From the NCBI GenBank assembly GCA_009760855.2, contig WPIO01000091.1, forward strand, positions 1,219,001-1,283,000: a stretch of DNA of 64,000 bases, written 5' to 3'. The notes under the pieces are model-generated. The model saw nothing but the letters and a program-made list of their open reading frames with translations. It was not told the DNA's origin and did not search any database. A program made the translations under genes and the position numbers. The DNA comes from Cristatella mucedo. Its lineage: Eukaryota; Bryozoa; Phylactolaemata; Cristatellidae. Of the stretch, positions 34,861-46,959 are shown in pieces (position 1 is the first letter of the stretch; the number at the start of each line of letters is the position of its first letter).

Positions 34861-35354
34861 TACTGCTGGATTTCAGTGTAGGGGTTTTTGCTAGCTGCAC
34901 TTACAGAGTATTATCTAGTATCATCTAGTAGCCACCACCTCTGGCCTGTATGCTAATCATTTACTGGTACTAAATCTTTCATAGGAATGAGAGCTGGCCC
35001 TCTGCCAGATAACCAGGACCTCTGGTCTGCATGGTTATTTATTGACCGCCACGATATACTTCTTGAACAGAGCTTTTGGGCTTGTTTGTTGCTGCTTTAT
35101 CCTTAACTTATTCCACTGTCTTCGGCATTCCTTTACCTGCATTGCAGCATTTCATGTTTTTTTCTGTACATTTTTGTTTAATAATATGCACAAGGATATG
35201 CGCTGAGTTCAGTATAATACCATATGCTGATACAGTTTATGGGGCAGGCCGAGTTTAGTCATTAGGCATTTATTATTATTATTATTCAGTCATTTTTCTT
35301 TTTAACGATGCTGTATTTCATTTACTTATGGATTGGATATAACTGTGGCTAAAG

Positions 35355-35560
35355 TACAGTCAAATACGAAAGTATTGGAACAGCTTGTTCAACTGCCACG
35401 ACGGCTGCCTACTCACTTACAATAAGAATAAATATCAAACTTTGCTGTTACTAAAAGTATGCAAATTAGTTGAAATGAGAACAACAGACATTTTTCTAAG
35501 ATCACTTATTATGCCCAATTTATTGATACATTGTTGCAACTCGTGTATGTGAAATGACCT
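35355..35560 (+). mobile_element. possible Tc1/mariner-like fragment
   Basis: TACAGTCAAATACGAAAGTATTGG resembles the end of Tc1-type elements with a TA target. No matching second end was found; LINE B starts soon after. Confidence 0.35.
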
Positions 35561-35574
35561 GCAGGACTTGCCTA

Positions 35575-35975
35575 GGCATTGGGCTGATAAAAAGCTCACA
35601 AATATCGTTCGTTTTGCTAAATTAGCTGTTCCATTCTTCCACTTAAAGACCGTTGGCGCAAGAAGTTTTAGCTCTGCAGGTCCCAGGCTGTGGAACTCGC
35701 TTCCACAATTCTTACGCAACGACAGCTACTCTCCTACTGCTGACTATGGCTCATCCTTTTCAGCGGTCCTGGCCTGCTACTTCCACGCTACACCACCTCA
35801 ACTGCTCTCCTTACTCTGCTATGCTTCCCACTTTCTCTTTTTTTGCGTGAGACGAAGTCTGTTGGCTACCGAATTTGACCGAAAGCCGCTTAGGCTGTGA
35901 GTGCGCTATACAAAACTCTCCTGCGTAACACCCACATGGTCTTAATGACTTTGTGGAGTTACTGACGGAGATACA
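35575..35975 (+). mobile_element. LINE B 3' fragment
   Basis: Encodes 'RSFSSAGPRLWNSLPQFLR' in a frame open for about 100 codons, then the terminal block GTGCGCTATACAAAACTC...GGAGATACATTA. The best-preserved plus-strand LINE B end in the window. Confidence 0.88.
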
Positions 35976-36109
35976 TTACTCCACTTGTTTCAAGTTTACC
36001 AAAAGCGAATCAACTGACGTGACAGATGGCCAGCTGCCACAACCAGGTCTTCATTACATTCCTGACCATGTACGAAACCGTAATCTTCGGTTTGGATAAA
36101 GTAACAGCA

Positions 36110-36175
36110 TATGTAAAGTGCCAGAAGTAGATTAAGGTCTCTGAGGGTGCTATACTAATGTATCTATATTATTAT
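36110..36175 (+). mobile_element. LINE A solo 3' tail
   Basis: ATGTAAAGTGCCAGAAGTAG, decayed hairpin, then (ATT)n and (AGT)n runs. No ORF2 precedes it. Confidence 0.7.
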
Positions 36176-36647
36176 TATTATAGTAGTAGTAGTAATTGAC
36201 CACAAGGGTGTTTAATCTTCCTACAGTGCCATGATGCTGTATCACACAAACCTTGACAATTCGGTCGCATAACGTGGCTTGGTATGACCCACCGGTGGAA
36301 AAGGCTGTTAGCATCCTATTTCACGCAGCACATCATCAACTACAACTATCACCTAGGGTATATTGCATTTTGTCCTGATGGCCTAACATTCAAGAATCTG
36401 TTAGAAACGGCTAGTGTACACGCCCGGAGTATGCTAATCGCTGGGTCCATATCACCAGTATTAATCTAGCTTTTAGTATTACTAATCTCGGGCAAATGCA
36501 TTGTATCTAGTCCCTTCAGGGCACGGAAAAATCACCAGTCTAATTTATGTTCATGCTCTAGCATAAACGACACCTTACTATTTGCTGCTCGTGTTTTAAG
36601 TTAAATCATCTCAGCCCAGGTCATTTGGTCAGTTTGGCTGATCTCAT

Positions 36648-36830
36648 TGCGATAACCCAGGAATGCTCAAACGCAAAGTGCCCCCGGTGCTCGCTATTCA
36701 CGACCTAGGCATGGATTCGAGCCCTGTAGTGGGCGACATTTTATTGCCCACTGCAAGCGGTGATGATAGCTATTGTGGCTCTTATGTTGCTATACAAACA
36801 AGGCTGTTGAATCAGCTAACCCTTTTTTAT
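36648..36830 (+). mobile_element. divergent SINE1 copy
   Basis: Keeps CACTGCAAGCGGTGATGATAG, GTTGCTATACAAAC and TGAATCAGCTAA, but the tRNA-like head is strongly mutated (GGATTCGAGCCC remains). Confidence 0.7.
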
Positions 36831-36992
36831 TCTTTCTGTCGATCTGTGTTGCCTATGAAACTGGCTTGAATGCAGGGTTTTGTGGTTACAGTTAACTATC
36901 ATGAGATTGCTAGCTGTGCAGTGATGAAAGCACTCTCAGTGACAAACCTCCTAAAGAGGGAAACCTTCCAGAGCCTCTAAAATTTGAATTTA

Positions 36993-37148
36993 AATCCTAG
37001 CTGATTAAACAGCCGCTTTTTGAATAGCGACAGAAGAGCTTTTACGGCTATCACCACCGTTTGCAGTGGCGATAAAGGATCGCCCACAGCAGGAATTGAC
37101 CTCGGGACCGAGGTCGTGAAAGCCTTACCTAGTGAGACATCACGGCTC
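36993..37148 (-). mobile_element. SINE1 copy with head deletion
   Basis: Minus-strand copy with intact body and end. Short deletions remove part of the B-box arm and the GGTTGCTTT-side sequence. Confidence 0.88.
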
Positions 37149-37646
37149 TAGGAACATTGATTAACCAGACAGCCCTTTAAAATTTTCCCACCACTTCCAG
37201 GACAGAATTAATCGTCATTCAAGACAGTCCTATAACCGATATTTAATGGATAAGGCCTAGCGTTTGGGTGTTGGCCTGGAATATGGGCAATCCAGTGATC
37301 CTCGCTACCGACCCAGTCCACAACTCTTCTTGCAATGACTATGCTTAACCTTCATGGAGGATCCTTACAGGTGTCCTTAGTCACCCCATCGATTTTAGCG
37401 TTGCCGGTTAACCCTGTGAGTTTATGGTATTGCAGTTTCGGAGCTAACGAATGACTTATATGAATAACTTGTAGCATGTTTACCATTTGCATTCTTCTTA
37501 AAGATGAGTATTTACTTTTTTCTGCTTTTTTGGATTTGAGATCTGGTGGTGTTAAAAAGCTGAACGTAATGGTTGTTTGATATGAAACATTATCCCCATT
37601 CTAAATTTGAAGGTTTGCTCTGAGTCGTCATTTGTTCATATTGTAG

Positions 37647-37894
37647 AAGCCATGGGATGGCTACAGCAGCAGATGCGAGCTGGTGTTGACCCACGGGATA
37701 TCTTGAAGGAGATGTTACCTGCACAAGCCAACTTTATTCCTACCTCAATGTCAGACCTGACACTTTGGAAAATAGTCGCTCGCATTTTATGTGATGGGCC
37801 CAAGCGTACCAAACTTAATCACGTCAACACGCTTGACGACGTCATTCATCTATTGCAGCAGTGTAGCAAGATTATTGTACTCACTGGTGCTGGG
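37647..37894 (+). CDS. SIRT1: SIRT1 exon 3 (start of catalytic domain)
   Basis: Encodes residues 135-217, the helical lead-in to the deacetylase fold and the first half of the NAD-binding loop. Clear matches to human SIRT1 are 'DPRDILKEMLP', 'LTLWKIVARIL', 'VNTLDDVIHLLQQCSKIIVL' and the terminal 'TGAG'. The acceptor GTTCATATTGTAG at 37646 gives phase 1, agreeing with the exon 2 donor. The donor GGG/GTATGT is phase 0. Human residues at the equivalent junction read GAG-VSVSC, as here. The enzyme removes acetyl groups from lysines of histones, p53 and other proteins, consuming NAD. Identification as SIRT1 rather than another sirtuin rests on this lead-in, which is specific to the SIRT1 class. 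Confidence 0.95.
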
Positions 37895-38634
37895 GTATGT
37901 AGCTCGGTGCCTGTGTTTACTGAGGAACACAAGATCGCTCACATTGTGAATTGATATCCACACAATTAATTGGTCTCTGTGCTTTGAATCCTGATCAATA
38001 CATGTGTGCACTGGTGGCTTCTGAATGGTCCACTCAACCTATGCCTTGCTGTATTACTTCTTGCCGTTGAACATGGTGTATCGCTTGTCTTGTGGAATAG
38101 ATCATAAACTCTGCCTGTGATCATGGTTGGGACTCACGATTATATCTTTATGTTTATAACATGTCAATCGAATTAGTATACAATACAGTTAAGTTACAAT
38201 ACAGTTACTTAGCCATGTAAGTGCTTGGCCAAACGTTTAATTAAGTCAGTGACATCTATGAACATCTTGGAAACTGTGAATGCAATGACATGTATTACAT
38301 TTATGTTTGTAAGCAGCAGACGATAGGTATGTTGATGATTGTCATTGTTAATGGTTGTACCCGAGTTTGAAGTTGTTGAATCTTGTCCTTGGTACAGTTG
38401 TGACCATAAAGGGAGAATGTCAAGAATTATCAATACTTACAAAATTGGTCCGACAATTGAATATTTTCTTAGGGTACCTGCCAAAAAACAAACATCTTTA
38501 AAATGGGAATGCAATGGGATCTTGTTCTCACGACTTCAATGTGAAAGAAAAAATTATTATTCAAACCACTTCTAACCCGGATGTAAACCGAAAGCAGCAC
38601 ATCTTCAAATAACAAATTTGCGCATCCCTGCTTC

Positions 38635-38890
38635 ATATGTGACTCTTATCCCAACTTATTAAAACCTTTGTTAGATTGAAATACGTGGATGAAGTTTGTC
38701 GAGTTGCATGCTTGTCACTTTTAAAAAGCTTTATTTTCAGTGTAGCTTGATGCCTTGTACATTGCATTGCTTGGCGAATACTTTACATGTCAAAGTGAAA
38801 TTTGAAATGCGAGTTCACCTCTGCCTGTACATCATGGCACTACACTATTTCTAATTTCAGTTGGAGAAATTTTGCTGTACATTTCCACGA
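38635..38890 (+). repeat. repeat Y copy
   Basis: Ordered matches to the copies at 29690 and 50815 (GCATGCTTGTCACTT, AGTGTAGCTTGATGCCTTG, GAGTTCACCTCTGCCTGTAC). Class unknown. Confidence 0.55.
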
Positions 38891-39331
38891 TTGCAAAAAA
38901 TAAAGCGCCAGGACGTTTGATGACATGTATATTAAAAGGCTGGTGTCGGTTATAGTCGGGCAGTTAATCGGTTTCAACCAGGTCTCATAGAAGCAAGCAG
39001 GTCAAGGGCGTTGTCAAGAATCCTGTAACCTCATTTTTAGGGTACGTCGAATTTTTTGGGGATATTAATAGCAGATTGAACTCGCATTCCATAGGCATAC
39101 TGATATCAATAGTGGCCAACGGGATTTATTGTTGGACTGATGATAAACAAGTTGTAGTGATTCATTTCAGTGCTTGAGAGAAAGCCTGATGGCTGTCCCG
39201 AAGCAATTAGTCATGATTAGCTGGAGAAGTACTCCTTACTCATGTTGCCCGCTTTCTTTGGACTTACCGGTTATATTCAGGATATCTGGCAGACTATCAT
39301 CCAGGAATGCATTTGAACAACGTTGTGAAAC

Positions 39332-39391
39332 GATAACAGGCATGCACGATTGTACCAAATAGATAACAGGCATGCACGATTGTACCAAATA
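39332..39391. repeat. 30-base perfect tandem duplication
   Basis: Two abutting identical units starting GATAACAGGCATGCACG. Could be real or an assembly effect. Confidence 0.95.
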
Positions 39392-40030
39392 GTGTGATTA
39401 CTAAAAGTCGGCACATCCGGCTGGATTGCCGACTCGGGCCGATCGGATGGCCGGAGAGCCATATGTCAACCCGACGGCATGCAGAAGCAACACATATTTA
39501 GATACCCACTATTAATCACTGGCTACTATACAGCTTGTTATGAAGGCACATCTGTGAAGATCCTTTTGTAGAAAGCATATACAGAGCTAGCTGTCACATA
39601 CCCATGGCTACATTGCCTTGCTATCGAATTGATCTAGCCTCTTTCTGACATCTCATAGTTTCGTGGTCTTTACAAGGCTTGTCTCGGTTAGCAAAGTGGT
39701 ATCAATCTTTGGCCAACCACCATTTCCATAGCTGCCACGGCTAGTAAGGGTACCTTGGTTAGTTTTACGTGTCTAAGGGGGTAGGCAGTTTCTGTATTCA
39801 TTGCTAAGTTTGTACTTGGCCATGCTTGGACCTTAGATCGCTGCCCTGTTTATCACTGTCATGACAGCATTGCTGGCCTATTTTATGCTCTATCAATTTG
39901 CACTTGTTGCTGCTTTAACAGTATCTTGTGAAGTGTTTTACATGCTACGCTGCCTTGGTGTGTGTATTTCATTAGATGAGAAGTGTTGCTGGTTCGCTTT
40001 TGCATTTTAATTCACTAATGTCCTACATAG

Positions 40031-40183
40031 GTGTCGGTGTCTTGTGGAATACCCGACTTCCGATCTCGGAACGGCCTTTATGCTCGGATTGCAACCGACT
40101 ACCCTGATCTTCCTGATCCACAGGCGATATTCGATATTGGGTACTTTGGGCAGAATCCTCGACCTTTTTTTAAGTTCTCTAAG
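40031..40183 (+). CDS. SIRT1: SIRT1 exon 4 (NAD-binding loop)
   Basis: Exactly 51 codons, residues 218-268, phase 0 at both ends (TCCTACATAG acceptor, AAG/GTAGGC donor). Starts 'VSVSCGIPDFRSRNGLYA', the cofactor-binding loop that closes over NAD. It continues with 'DYPDLPDPQAIFDI' and 'PRPFFKFSK', near-identical to human SIRT1. The glycine and arginine that contact the NAD pyrophosphate are present (G223 and R228 in this numbering). No damage is seen. Confidence 0.97.
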
Positions 40184-42300
40184 GTAGGCCGATTTATGTA
40201 TAGTTCTTCTTGTAAAACTGCAACTATCCCGTAGTGTTGTGCTGTTGGTTACATGCAAAACACTCTTGTGACTATGCCGGACCGTTGCTACAGCTGATAC
40301 ATTCATTTTTTATGTACAGGACGAACAATTCGTCTGAGCAGCTTCTTAGTATGGTCAAGATCAAAAGCCAGGGGTTGCATTATTACTGTCGTCTCGGTCT
40401 TTCATGCAGAGTGCAGAGTCGCTTGTGCAGCCTCATTGCCCCGTCAATGTTAGTTAAGCCCCTTTAGTGAGCATCTTTGTTTGCAGAACAGTGTGGTAAT
40501 ATAGCACTTTTATGTTATGCGCATATCCACGAGTTTGCAGGTTTCTACAATGAAGTGTTCTTTTTCATGCTCAGATATCACGAGATCTATTTTAAGAGTT
40601 ACTGCTCAATGTCACAGATTTTTTAATAATTTAGGCTACCAACAAACTATCGTTCATCACTATTTTTTTTATTTCTAACAAGAGGTTGAAAGGATGTGGA
40701 TGCTAGTGAAGGTCTGATCCACGAGGTTGCTTGTTGCAATTGAAGACTTTGCCTCTTTTTTAATTTATATGTGCGTTTAGGGCCTTGGATCAGGCCGGGT
40801 CTCCAAAATAACGATATCATGTGTGGTTTGATCTATCAGAGCTGTGAAGCTACTCACACAGTGGGAGCATATCCTCACCAGGTGATGAGTTATTTGTAAA
40901 GCCAGGTGGTATCTGTGGGGATCAAAATCAGTGCAGTGTCTTCACTCAGAAGAATTTCAAAATGAGTGCATTGGTGTACATTGAAAAGAACTGCTTTTTG
41001 TTCATGGAAAGCCACAACATCGGCATTGCTATAAGGCATTAACTCGTAATTGGTGACACTGTATAACAGGGGGTCGGACTAAAGCTATTGCTGTCCACCC
41101 ATCTTCAATGTGCACTATTCTATGACTCTGTATGCCCTTTTTCCTCGAGCAGCAATGACGACAGTTGTTTAATGTCACGAAAGCCCACATCCCTTAAATA
41201 AGGTTCTGCTTGAAGGGCATGTTTAGCTTTGCCGGTTTTTTTGAGTTGCTGAAGACTGTAAAAACGATGAAGGCTCTGTTTACAATATTTGAAATTCTCT
41301 AAATAATGTATAGTATTTTCTGATCGAGAATTGTATTGTAGAACGATTAGCTGCATCTGCAAGGTATCCCAACACTCCCTTGCATTAATGAGTACAAAGT
41401 GAGCCTGACATATTCCATTGTCTCTCAAAGCTATATTTTAAGCTCGACGTTTTACTGGCTTTCGCTGGTGCTCTTAACCTACAGCACAAAATCTCGAAAT
41501 TTGTAGGTTTTGCAGTTGCCCAAGCGATTTTCACCTTGGGCACAAAACCTGCTAGTTTGGGGACGGTCCGTGACATCTAGTTATAGTTGTCATTCGTGAT
41601 GGCCAGAAATTGCAGTTGGCAGTTTTTAGAAGAAAAAAAAAGTATAAAAAAAATTAGCCACGCAGGTTTAGCTCATGCTTTTAATGTGTGATCGCAATGC
41701 GACTGTCAGCCAGTGTATCAAGCAAATAAAAGCAACATAGCATGGTACTAGACCCTTGAAATTGAAGTGATGGCTTTTTCATTTAGCTTGCTCTGGTGGT
41801 CACAGACCAAGCATGTCATAGCTCTCCCTATAGGCAAAACATCTCTTAGGAACTGGGAGCATCCGTTGGCAGTTAATTTGGACAAAATGAAAGCACAGCT
41901 CTTTAAACATGCAACACACCAGGTGGTGTTTTCGTTGTCCAAGCTTCCACAGTATGCATTTTGTAGGCGGTGTGCCCATGCTAGAAATGCCAAGAATCCT
42001 GGTATTTTGGGTGATACCGTGACGTCATATGTTTAGCAGATCGAGAAATGAAGTCCGGGGACAAATCTGTAGAAGCCGTAGTATTCTCTCAGATAATAAT
42101 TAGAATCACACTGAGCTATTACTGCAGGTGTACATTGCGTTTGTAAGTGCAAAACCGTTAGTTAGCCACCATTCGCCCCTCACAGGGGGGGTGGGGCCAT
42201 CATAATATGGTTAAAACCATGTGCCATTATGCTTGTAACCATTGAAGTCCTTGTCCATCTGAAAACAGCGATTGTCAGCCTATTCATTTAAAAGCTTACA
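40184..42300 (+). other. SIRT1 intron 4, first half
   Basis: No gene or recognised repeat family. Short GC-poor stretch with scattered small open frames on both strands. Confidence 0.5.
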
Positions 42301-44090
42301 CTAGGTCATGAGAGCCGGAGTAACTCTCCTCCAGTCTCCTTTCTACCATTCGTATCAAAGACATTTAAACCATTGGAGCCCCAGCTGCTAAACAATTAGG
42401 TCAGTTTACTAACTAGCAGCTAAATGTCAACTAAATCAGCTAAATCAACCGATCATCACGAGTATTATCATGATAGCTTAAGTGTGCTTGCCTTACCATC
42501 ATACTTATTTGCTTTTGCATGCTTGATATCGTATAAGTCACTAATCCGTGATTATTGATTCTATTGGTGCAAGTTACAAAACACAAGTTGTATTAGGACT
42601 ATGCAAAAGACATTATTATTGTTGTTTGAATTTTTTGGCTTTTGAGTGGCACCAATACAATTTAGCTCGGCCTCTTGTTCGAGCCTTATAAGCCTTGCTC
42701 TGCATCTGATTTGCATAATTCCCTTTCGGCATGCATTGATGCCATTTGCACTTTTGTGGCCATTTACTTCCTGAAGCATATTGACGATACGACCATCCTA
42801 GATGTTATAGGCAAGCCTAGTGTCACCTTTAAGTTGAAAAACCTCACGTTTAAGACTGATTCATCTAGCATCGCTCCAGTGGCATATGACCATCACTTGA
42901 GTATAATATTCTGAAAAGACTTGTCGTTAAAGTTGTGCATTTCTTCCACAGTAAAGTCTGCCTACATTCTGCTCTGGAACAATGCCAAAACTAGGACCTG
43001 CTTAGAGAACTGCACGACAGCCAAATTACGCATCTATGACATTGCGTTTTGATCAGCAGTTCTCAACTTGTGGGTCGCGACCTCTTTGGGGGTCGAACTA
43101 CCTTTCACGGGGGTTGGTTAAGACTATCGAAAAACACATTTCCGATGGTCTTAGTAACCGATATTGGTTTTTTATTAATCACTATGATTTAATTATGTTC
43201 AATTTGTAAAAATGAAAACATATCCTGCATATCAGATATTCACATTACGATTCGTAGTAGCAAATTTCCAGTGATGAAGTAGCAACGAAAATAATTTTAT
43301 GGCTGGGAGTCGCCACAACTTGAGGAACTGTATTTAAGGGTCGCGGCATTAGGAAGGTTGAGAGCCACTGGTTTGTAATGCCCTTTTATTTAGGACTCCA
43401 GGCATGTACCCGGCCCATATCGTCTGCTATTGGTGTTGAACTTGACGGGTCGACTAGACTGTCGCCAACACAGTACTGGGCTGCCAAATGGCACCACTTC
43501 TGTCTAAGCTTGGCTGTATTCCTAACAAGCATAGCAACGATTTCAATATTCTCACACTAGCACTTCACTCCCGTGTACCTGCTTATGTATCTAACCTCCT
43601 TGCTTCTCCTTCCACTGTGCTTTTGCACGGTCGGCTGCTCTCGTCTTGAAGTTCCTCTCTATAAGTTCAAATTTATCTTGGATGCGACCTTTAGTTTCTG
43701 TAACTAAAGGGGCATCTCTTTAAGTCAGCTTTCATAGATGCTGGTGAACTCGTTTGTTGTGTTCCTGTATGCTTATTGAGCTTGTTTGCACATTATCAAT
43801 ACATGTTTTACTATCCATTGGGTCCTACTAGCCGGTGGCCCCTAGTGGCTTGTGCTTTTTTGTGCTTGTCTAAGCGTGATACTTGTATGCATTTGCATAC
43901 TAAGTGTGATGCCTTTCTCATCATAATTCTTTGGCTATCATCCACTTACAGCTAGGTGTAAAGCGTGTGGTTAGAAATCTAGTTGTCTTTGGGGTGCTGT
44001 ACTAACAGCTTATTAGTTATTATCACCATGGATCATATTTGGGGTGCTGTTTTAACAGCTTATTAGTTGTTATTATCATGCATAGTATCA
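42300..44090 (+). mobile_element. old LINE A copy
   Basis: Decayed ORF2 fragments in order from 42690 to 43990. The degenerate 3' hairpin appears twice (43988-44032 and 44038-44081), as a local tandem duplication of about 50 bases. It is interrupted by the SPIN-like element at 43054-43370. Confidence 0.65.
43054..43370 (+). mobile_element. hAT miniature element resembling SPIN
   Basis: 317 bases. It starts CAGCAGTTCTCAACTTGTGG and its reverse complement starts CAGTGGCTCTCAACCTTCC, giving hAT-style terminal repeats. The interior has GTGGGTCGCGACCTCTTTGG, TTTCCGATGGTCTTAGTAAC, GAAGTAGCAACGAAAATAA and GGGTCGCGGCATTAGGAAGG, all of which I recognise from the non-autonomous SPIN/URR1 family of vertebrates. 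Flanks GTTTTGAT and GTTTGTAA are an imperfect 8-bp target duplication. There is no transposase. It is inserted in a LINE A fossil within SIRT1 intron 4. The match is from recall; a search should confirm it. Confidence 0.88.
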
Positions 44091-44573
44091 CGTAGTATTT
44101 TGCTATGTTCGCATTGGGCCGCTAGTAAAACATAAGAACTCAGGGACAGGTAGTGCTTGGGGCTGCTGTTTTATTCACTCGGTGAACTTGTATTCTTGTA
44201 TTGAGGAACTGCAGGAAAGGAAGGCTAGGAACAAACCATCACAGCACACCACAAGTAACCGGAGTGGATTGGTAGAAACGTGGTTAAAAGTGCACGGCAA
44301 GAGAGAAATAACATCAGTTATGTGTAGGTATCATATTGTGTAAATCAACTAATCATGTATGGTTCTGGCTATTTGAGTAATGAATATTTGCAAACAGATT
44401 TTAGTTATATTTCTTTTATTAGCTCCAGGTAAATCCTGAAATGCAAGTATGAGGACACGGTCGTGACTACCGATTTCATGCTTGTCATTCTGAAATGCAT
44501 GCTCATGAAGCGAGAAAAAAATTTGATTTTTATGACCACGTGGTTGACTAGATGTGTGCATTTTCCTTGGAAG

Positions 44574-44721
44574 GAGATATACCCCGGAAAATTTGCTCCA
44601 TCCCGGAGCCACCGGTTCATTAAGCTACTAGAAGACCACGGCAAGCTGCTACGTAACTATACTCAGAACATCGATACACTGGAAAGAGCTGCTGGAATAC
44701 AGAATGTCGTAGAATGCCATG
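44574..44721 (+). CDS. SIRT1: SIRT1 exon 5 (catalytic histidine)
   Basis: Residues 269-317 plus one base. Begins 'EIYPGKFAPSRSHRFIKLL', then 'LLRNYTQNIDTLE' with the substrate- and NAD-contacting Q299, N300 and D302, and ends at 'ECHG', where H317 is the catalytic base (human H363). The spacing from the Asn to the His is 17 residues, as in human. The acceptor is TTTTCCTTGGAAG, phase 0. The donor G/GTAAGT is a perfect consensus, phase 1, splitting the glycine after the histidine. Confidence 0.97.
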
Positions 44722-44979
44722 GTAAGTGGGTACCTGGGAAATGTGTCGTGAGTGTTTATTGTGATGGTGTTTGCCTCTGGTTCTATGCATAATTGCTATG
44801 GTCATGCGTGACTTAAAGCTGCTTTGTGCATTGGTTATTAACAAGCCGTAGATAAAGGAGTCGATAGATTAATGAGTGACGTTATAGCGCTGTCATGACC
44901 CGATGGTCCATCAAGGTGATTAGATTCGATGTTCAGATATCGTGTTATTCGCACGTGAAATATCATATAGTAAAAAAAT

Positions 44980-45139
44980 ATTAGCTGATTTATCAGCCTA
45001 ATTTGTATACCAGTAGAAGAGCCTTAACTGCTATCACCACCGCCTGCAGTTGGCAATGAAGGATCGCCCACTGCAGGACTCGAACCCACGACCTCGGCCG
45101 TGAAGAGCGAGCACCTTACCTCCTGGGCTATTATGGCCC
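44980..45139 (-). mobile_element. SINE1 copy (diverged)
   Basis: Minus strand with intact B-box GGGTTCGAGTCC. The body is shortened and mutated. Confidence 0.82.
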
Positions 45140-46118
45140 TTGTGAACCATTTTCCATGCAGGTGGGCATATAACCTGTGACCTAACTGTTGCCATGCATG
45201 CCATATACACTCAAGTGCAAGAGTATTTATGAGGATCGATGGATACCTTAAGTAAGCCACTATCACCTCAGCCGACGAACTTAATCAACCGCATTGAAAC
45301 TATGCTTGTGAAGTGTTTAAATATTTTCTATCAGAACCAAGGTTGTACATGCACACGTGAATATTGATATCAATAGAACGTCCCACATAACGCAGTCGTT
45401 TTAACTTCTTGTTTTTACCGTGGCATTAACTCGGTCAGCTTTTGCAGGCATCTGATCAAATGAAACTGAACTAAACTAGGTTTTCACTGGGGCCGTGCTA
45501 GTCAGGGGGGGGGCAAAATACAAAAAATGGGAGTGTTCAGCCTATCCTTGAAACCTTAAAAACAGGTATGCTTCAGGAATCGACTAGGTTCGTATCTCAG
45601 GAAATAATATCCAAGACAACTGGAAAAGGTGACAAATCTAGCCACGATGGACCTTTTGCGAGAAGATAAGAGACAGATAGTGCAAAGGAGTAAGAGGACA
45701 TAAATAGAGAGTAGAGTGATACTAGTACAGGCTAGTCTCACATAAGCCTTAGCCTTAGCTAGCCCATGTTGACTTTCTAAATGCTCAGCTCGAGCACCAG
45801 GTAGCTTGTTCTTTTAGGATGACCTTGTCAGCCTATTAAAGTACCCTTTTCTTTTTGCAAATTATTTTAATCAACTGCACTTTACCATATCAACTACTTC
45901 TCATGCAACTATTCTGCTGTTCTTCTCACGTTTTTGTTCTTGATTCTATTGGGCTGCAATGACCTTGACACGTTTGGCTTGTTTTCTTTTGAAGCTTCAC
46001 AAGAATATTTTTTCTCAATAAGCTACTTTTGTAATGTTTGGTGCATTCCAACCAAAGCTACTAGAAGCTGTACGAATCCAACGGCTTAAAGCTTATTTCG
46101 ATAGAATGATTAAAAAAA

Positions 46119-46286
46119 ATCCTAGCTGATTAAACAGCCTCTTTTTGTATAGCAACAGAAGAGCCTTTACGGCTATCACCACGCTTGCAGTGGCGATAAA
46201 GAATCGCCCACCGCAGGAATCGAACCCACGACCTCGGGACCGAGGTCGTGAAAGCAACCGCCTTACCTAGTGTGCCATCACAGCTC
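46119..46286 (-). mobile_element. SINE1 copy
   Basis: Near-full-length minus-strand copy, close to the 6844 copy. Head, B-box, body and end are all recognisable. Confidence 0.92.
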
Positions 46287-46289
46287 TAT

Positions 46290-46620
46290 AAGATTAGACA
46301 TCAGAAAAGCAGTGGAACGATACCTAGCCTGATAGGTGAGTAGTTCGCATAGGTAGGCGGGAGCAAGAGAAAGGAGGTATCTACAACTGAGTGAGGAAAC
46401 CTTGAGGTCGATATGCTGCTTGATAGGGAGCCAGTGCAAGCTAGTCGGCAAGAAGTGGTATAATGTGATAACTGTGACCCTCACAACAGGCAAGCCTTGC
46501 TGGTGACTTATACGAGCATTGAGTTACAGAAATCGAGACCGGATGTCGAAAATGCATAGACCAACTTGGATGTGTTATCCTTGTCAAGCAGGCCCGAATT
46601 GTGCAATGTGACAGAACCGA
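46290..46620 (-). mobile_element. LINE A fragment
   Basis: Minus strand reads like the ORF2 stretch 'HWLPIKQHIDLKV' and 'LAPAYLCELL'. Abuts the SINE1 copy. Confidence 0.75.
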
Positions 46621-46740
46621 AAGCCTCCTAGTCCCTTTACCCCAGCGACACTCAATGCGATTCAGGTCTGAAGATTGACTAGGCCACTTCGTTAATGTAG
46701 TGGCCCTAAACTAAATTCAACAGTGTAGCAGAAAAAGTAT
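46600..46740. mobile_element. possible Tc1-like remnant
   Basis: ACTCAATGCGATTCAGGTCTGAAG...GACTAGGCCACTTC resembles a stretch common in Tc1/mariner-type elements. CAGTGTAGCAGAAAAAGTA nearby resembles an element end. Not conclusive. Confidence 0.3.
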
Positions 46741-46887
46741 TTGAACTTACTGAAGTCTCGTCAATTTGCAATTTCATTGCAATTGCAGCGCTGCTAGGTT
46801 TTGTTTGGTGAAATTGGCCACATTGGCTCTTTGTAATGGCATTCAACTATGATAATAGTCATAGACATATTTTCATTGAAGGTTCAC

Positions 46888-46955
46888 ACTTATAATAATA
46901 ATACATTCGTATAGCACCCACAGAGAACTGAATCTCTTTCTAGGCACTTTGCTTA
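46888..46955 (-). mobile_element. LINE A solo 3' tail
   Basis: ATAATAATACATTCG, then the hairpin block AGAGAACTGAATCTCTTTCTAGGC on the minus strand. No ORF2 follows. Confidence 0.78.
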
Positions 46956-46959
46956 GGGA

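Noticed and set aside
42561..42914. Small host proteins in SIRT1 intron 4
   Set aside because: They read as decayed LINE A ORF2 fragments.
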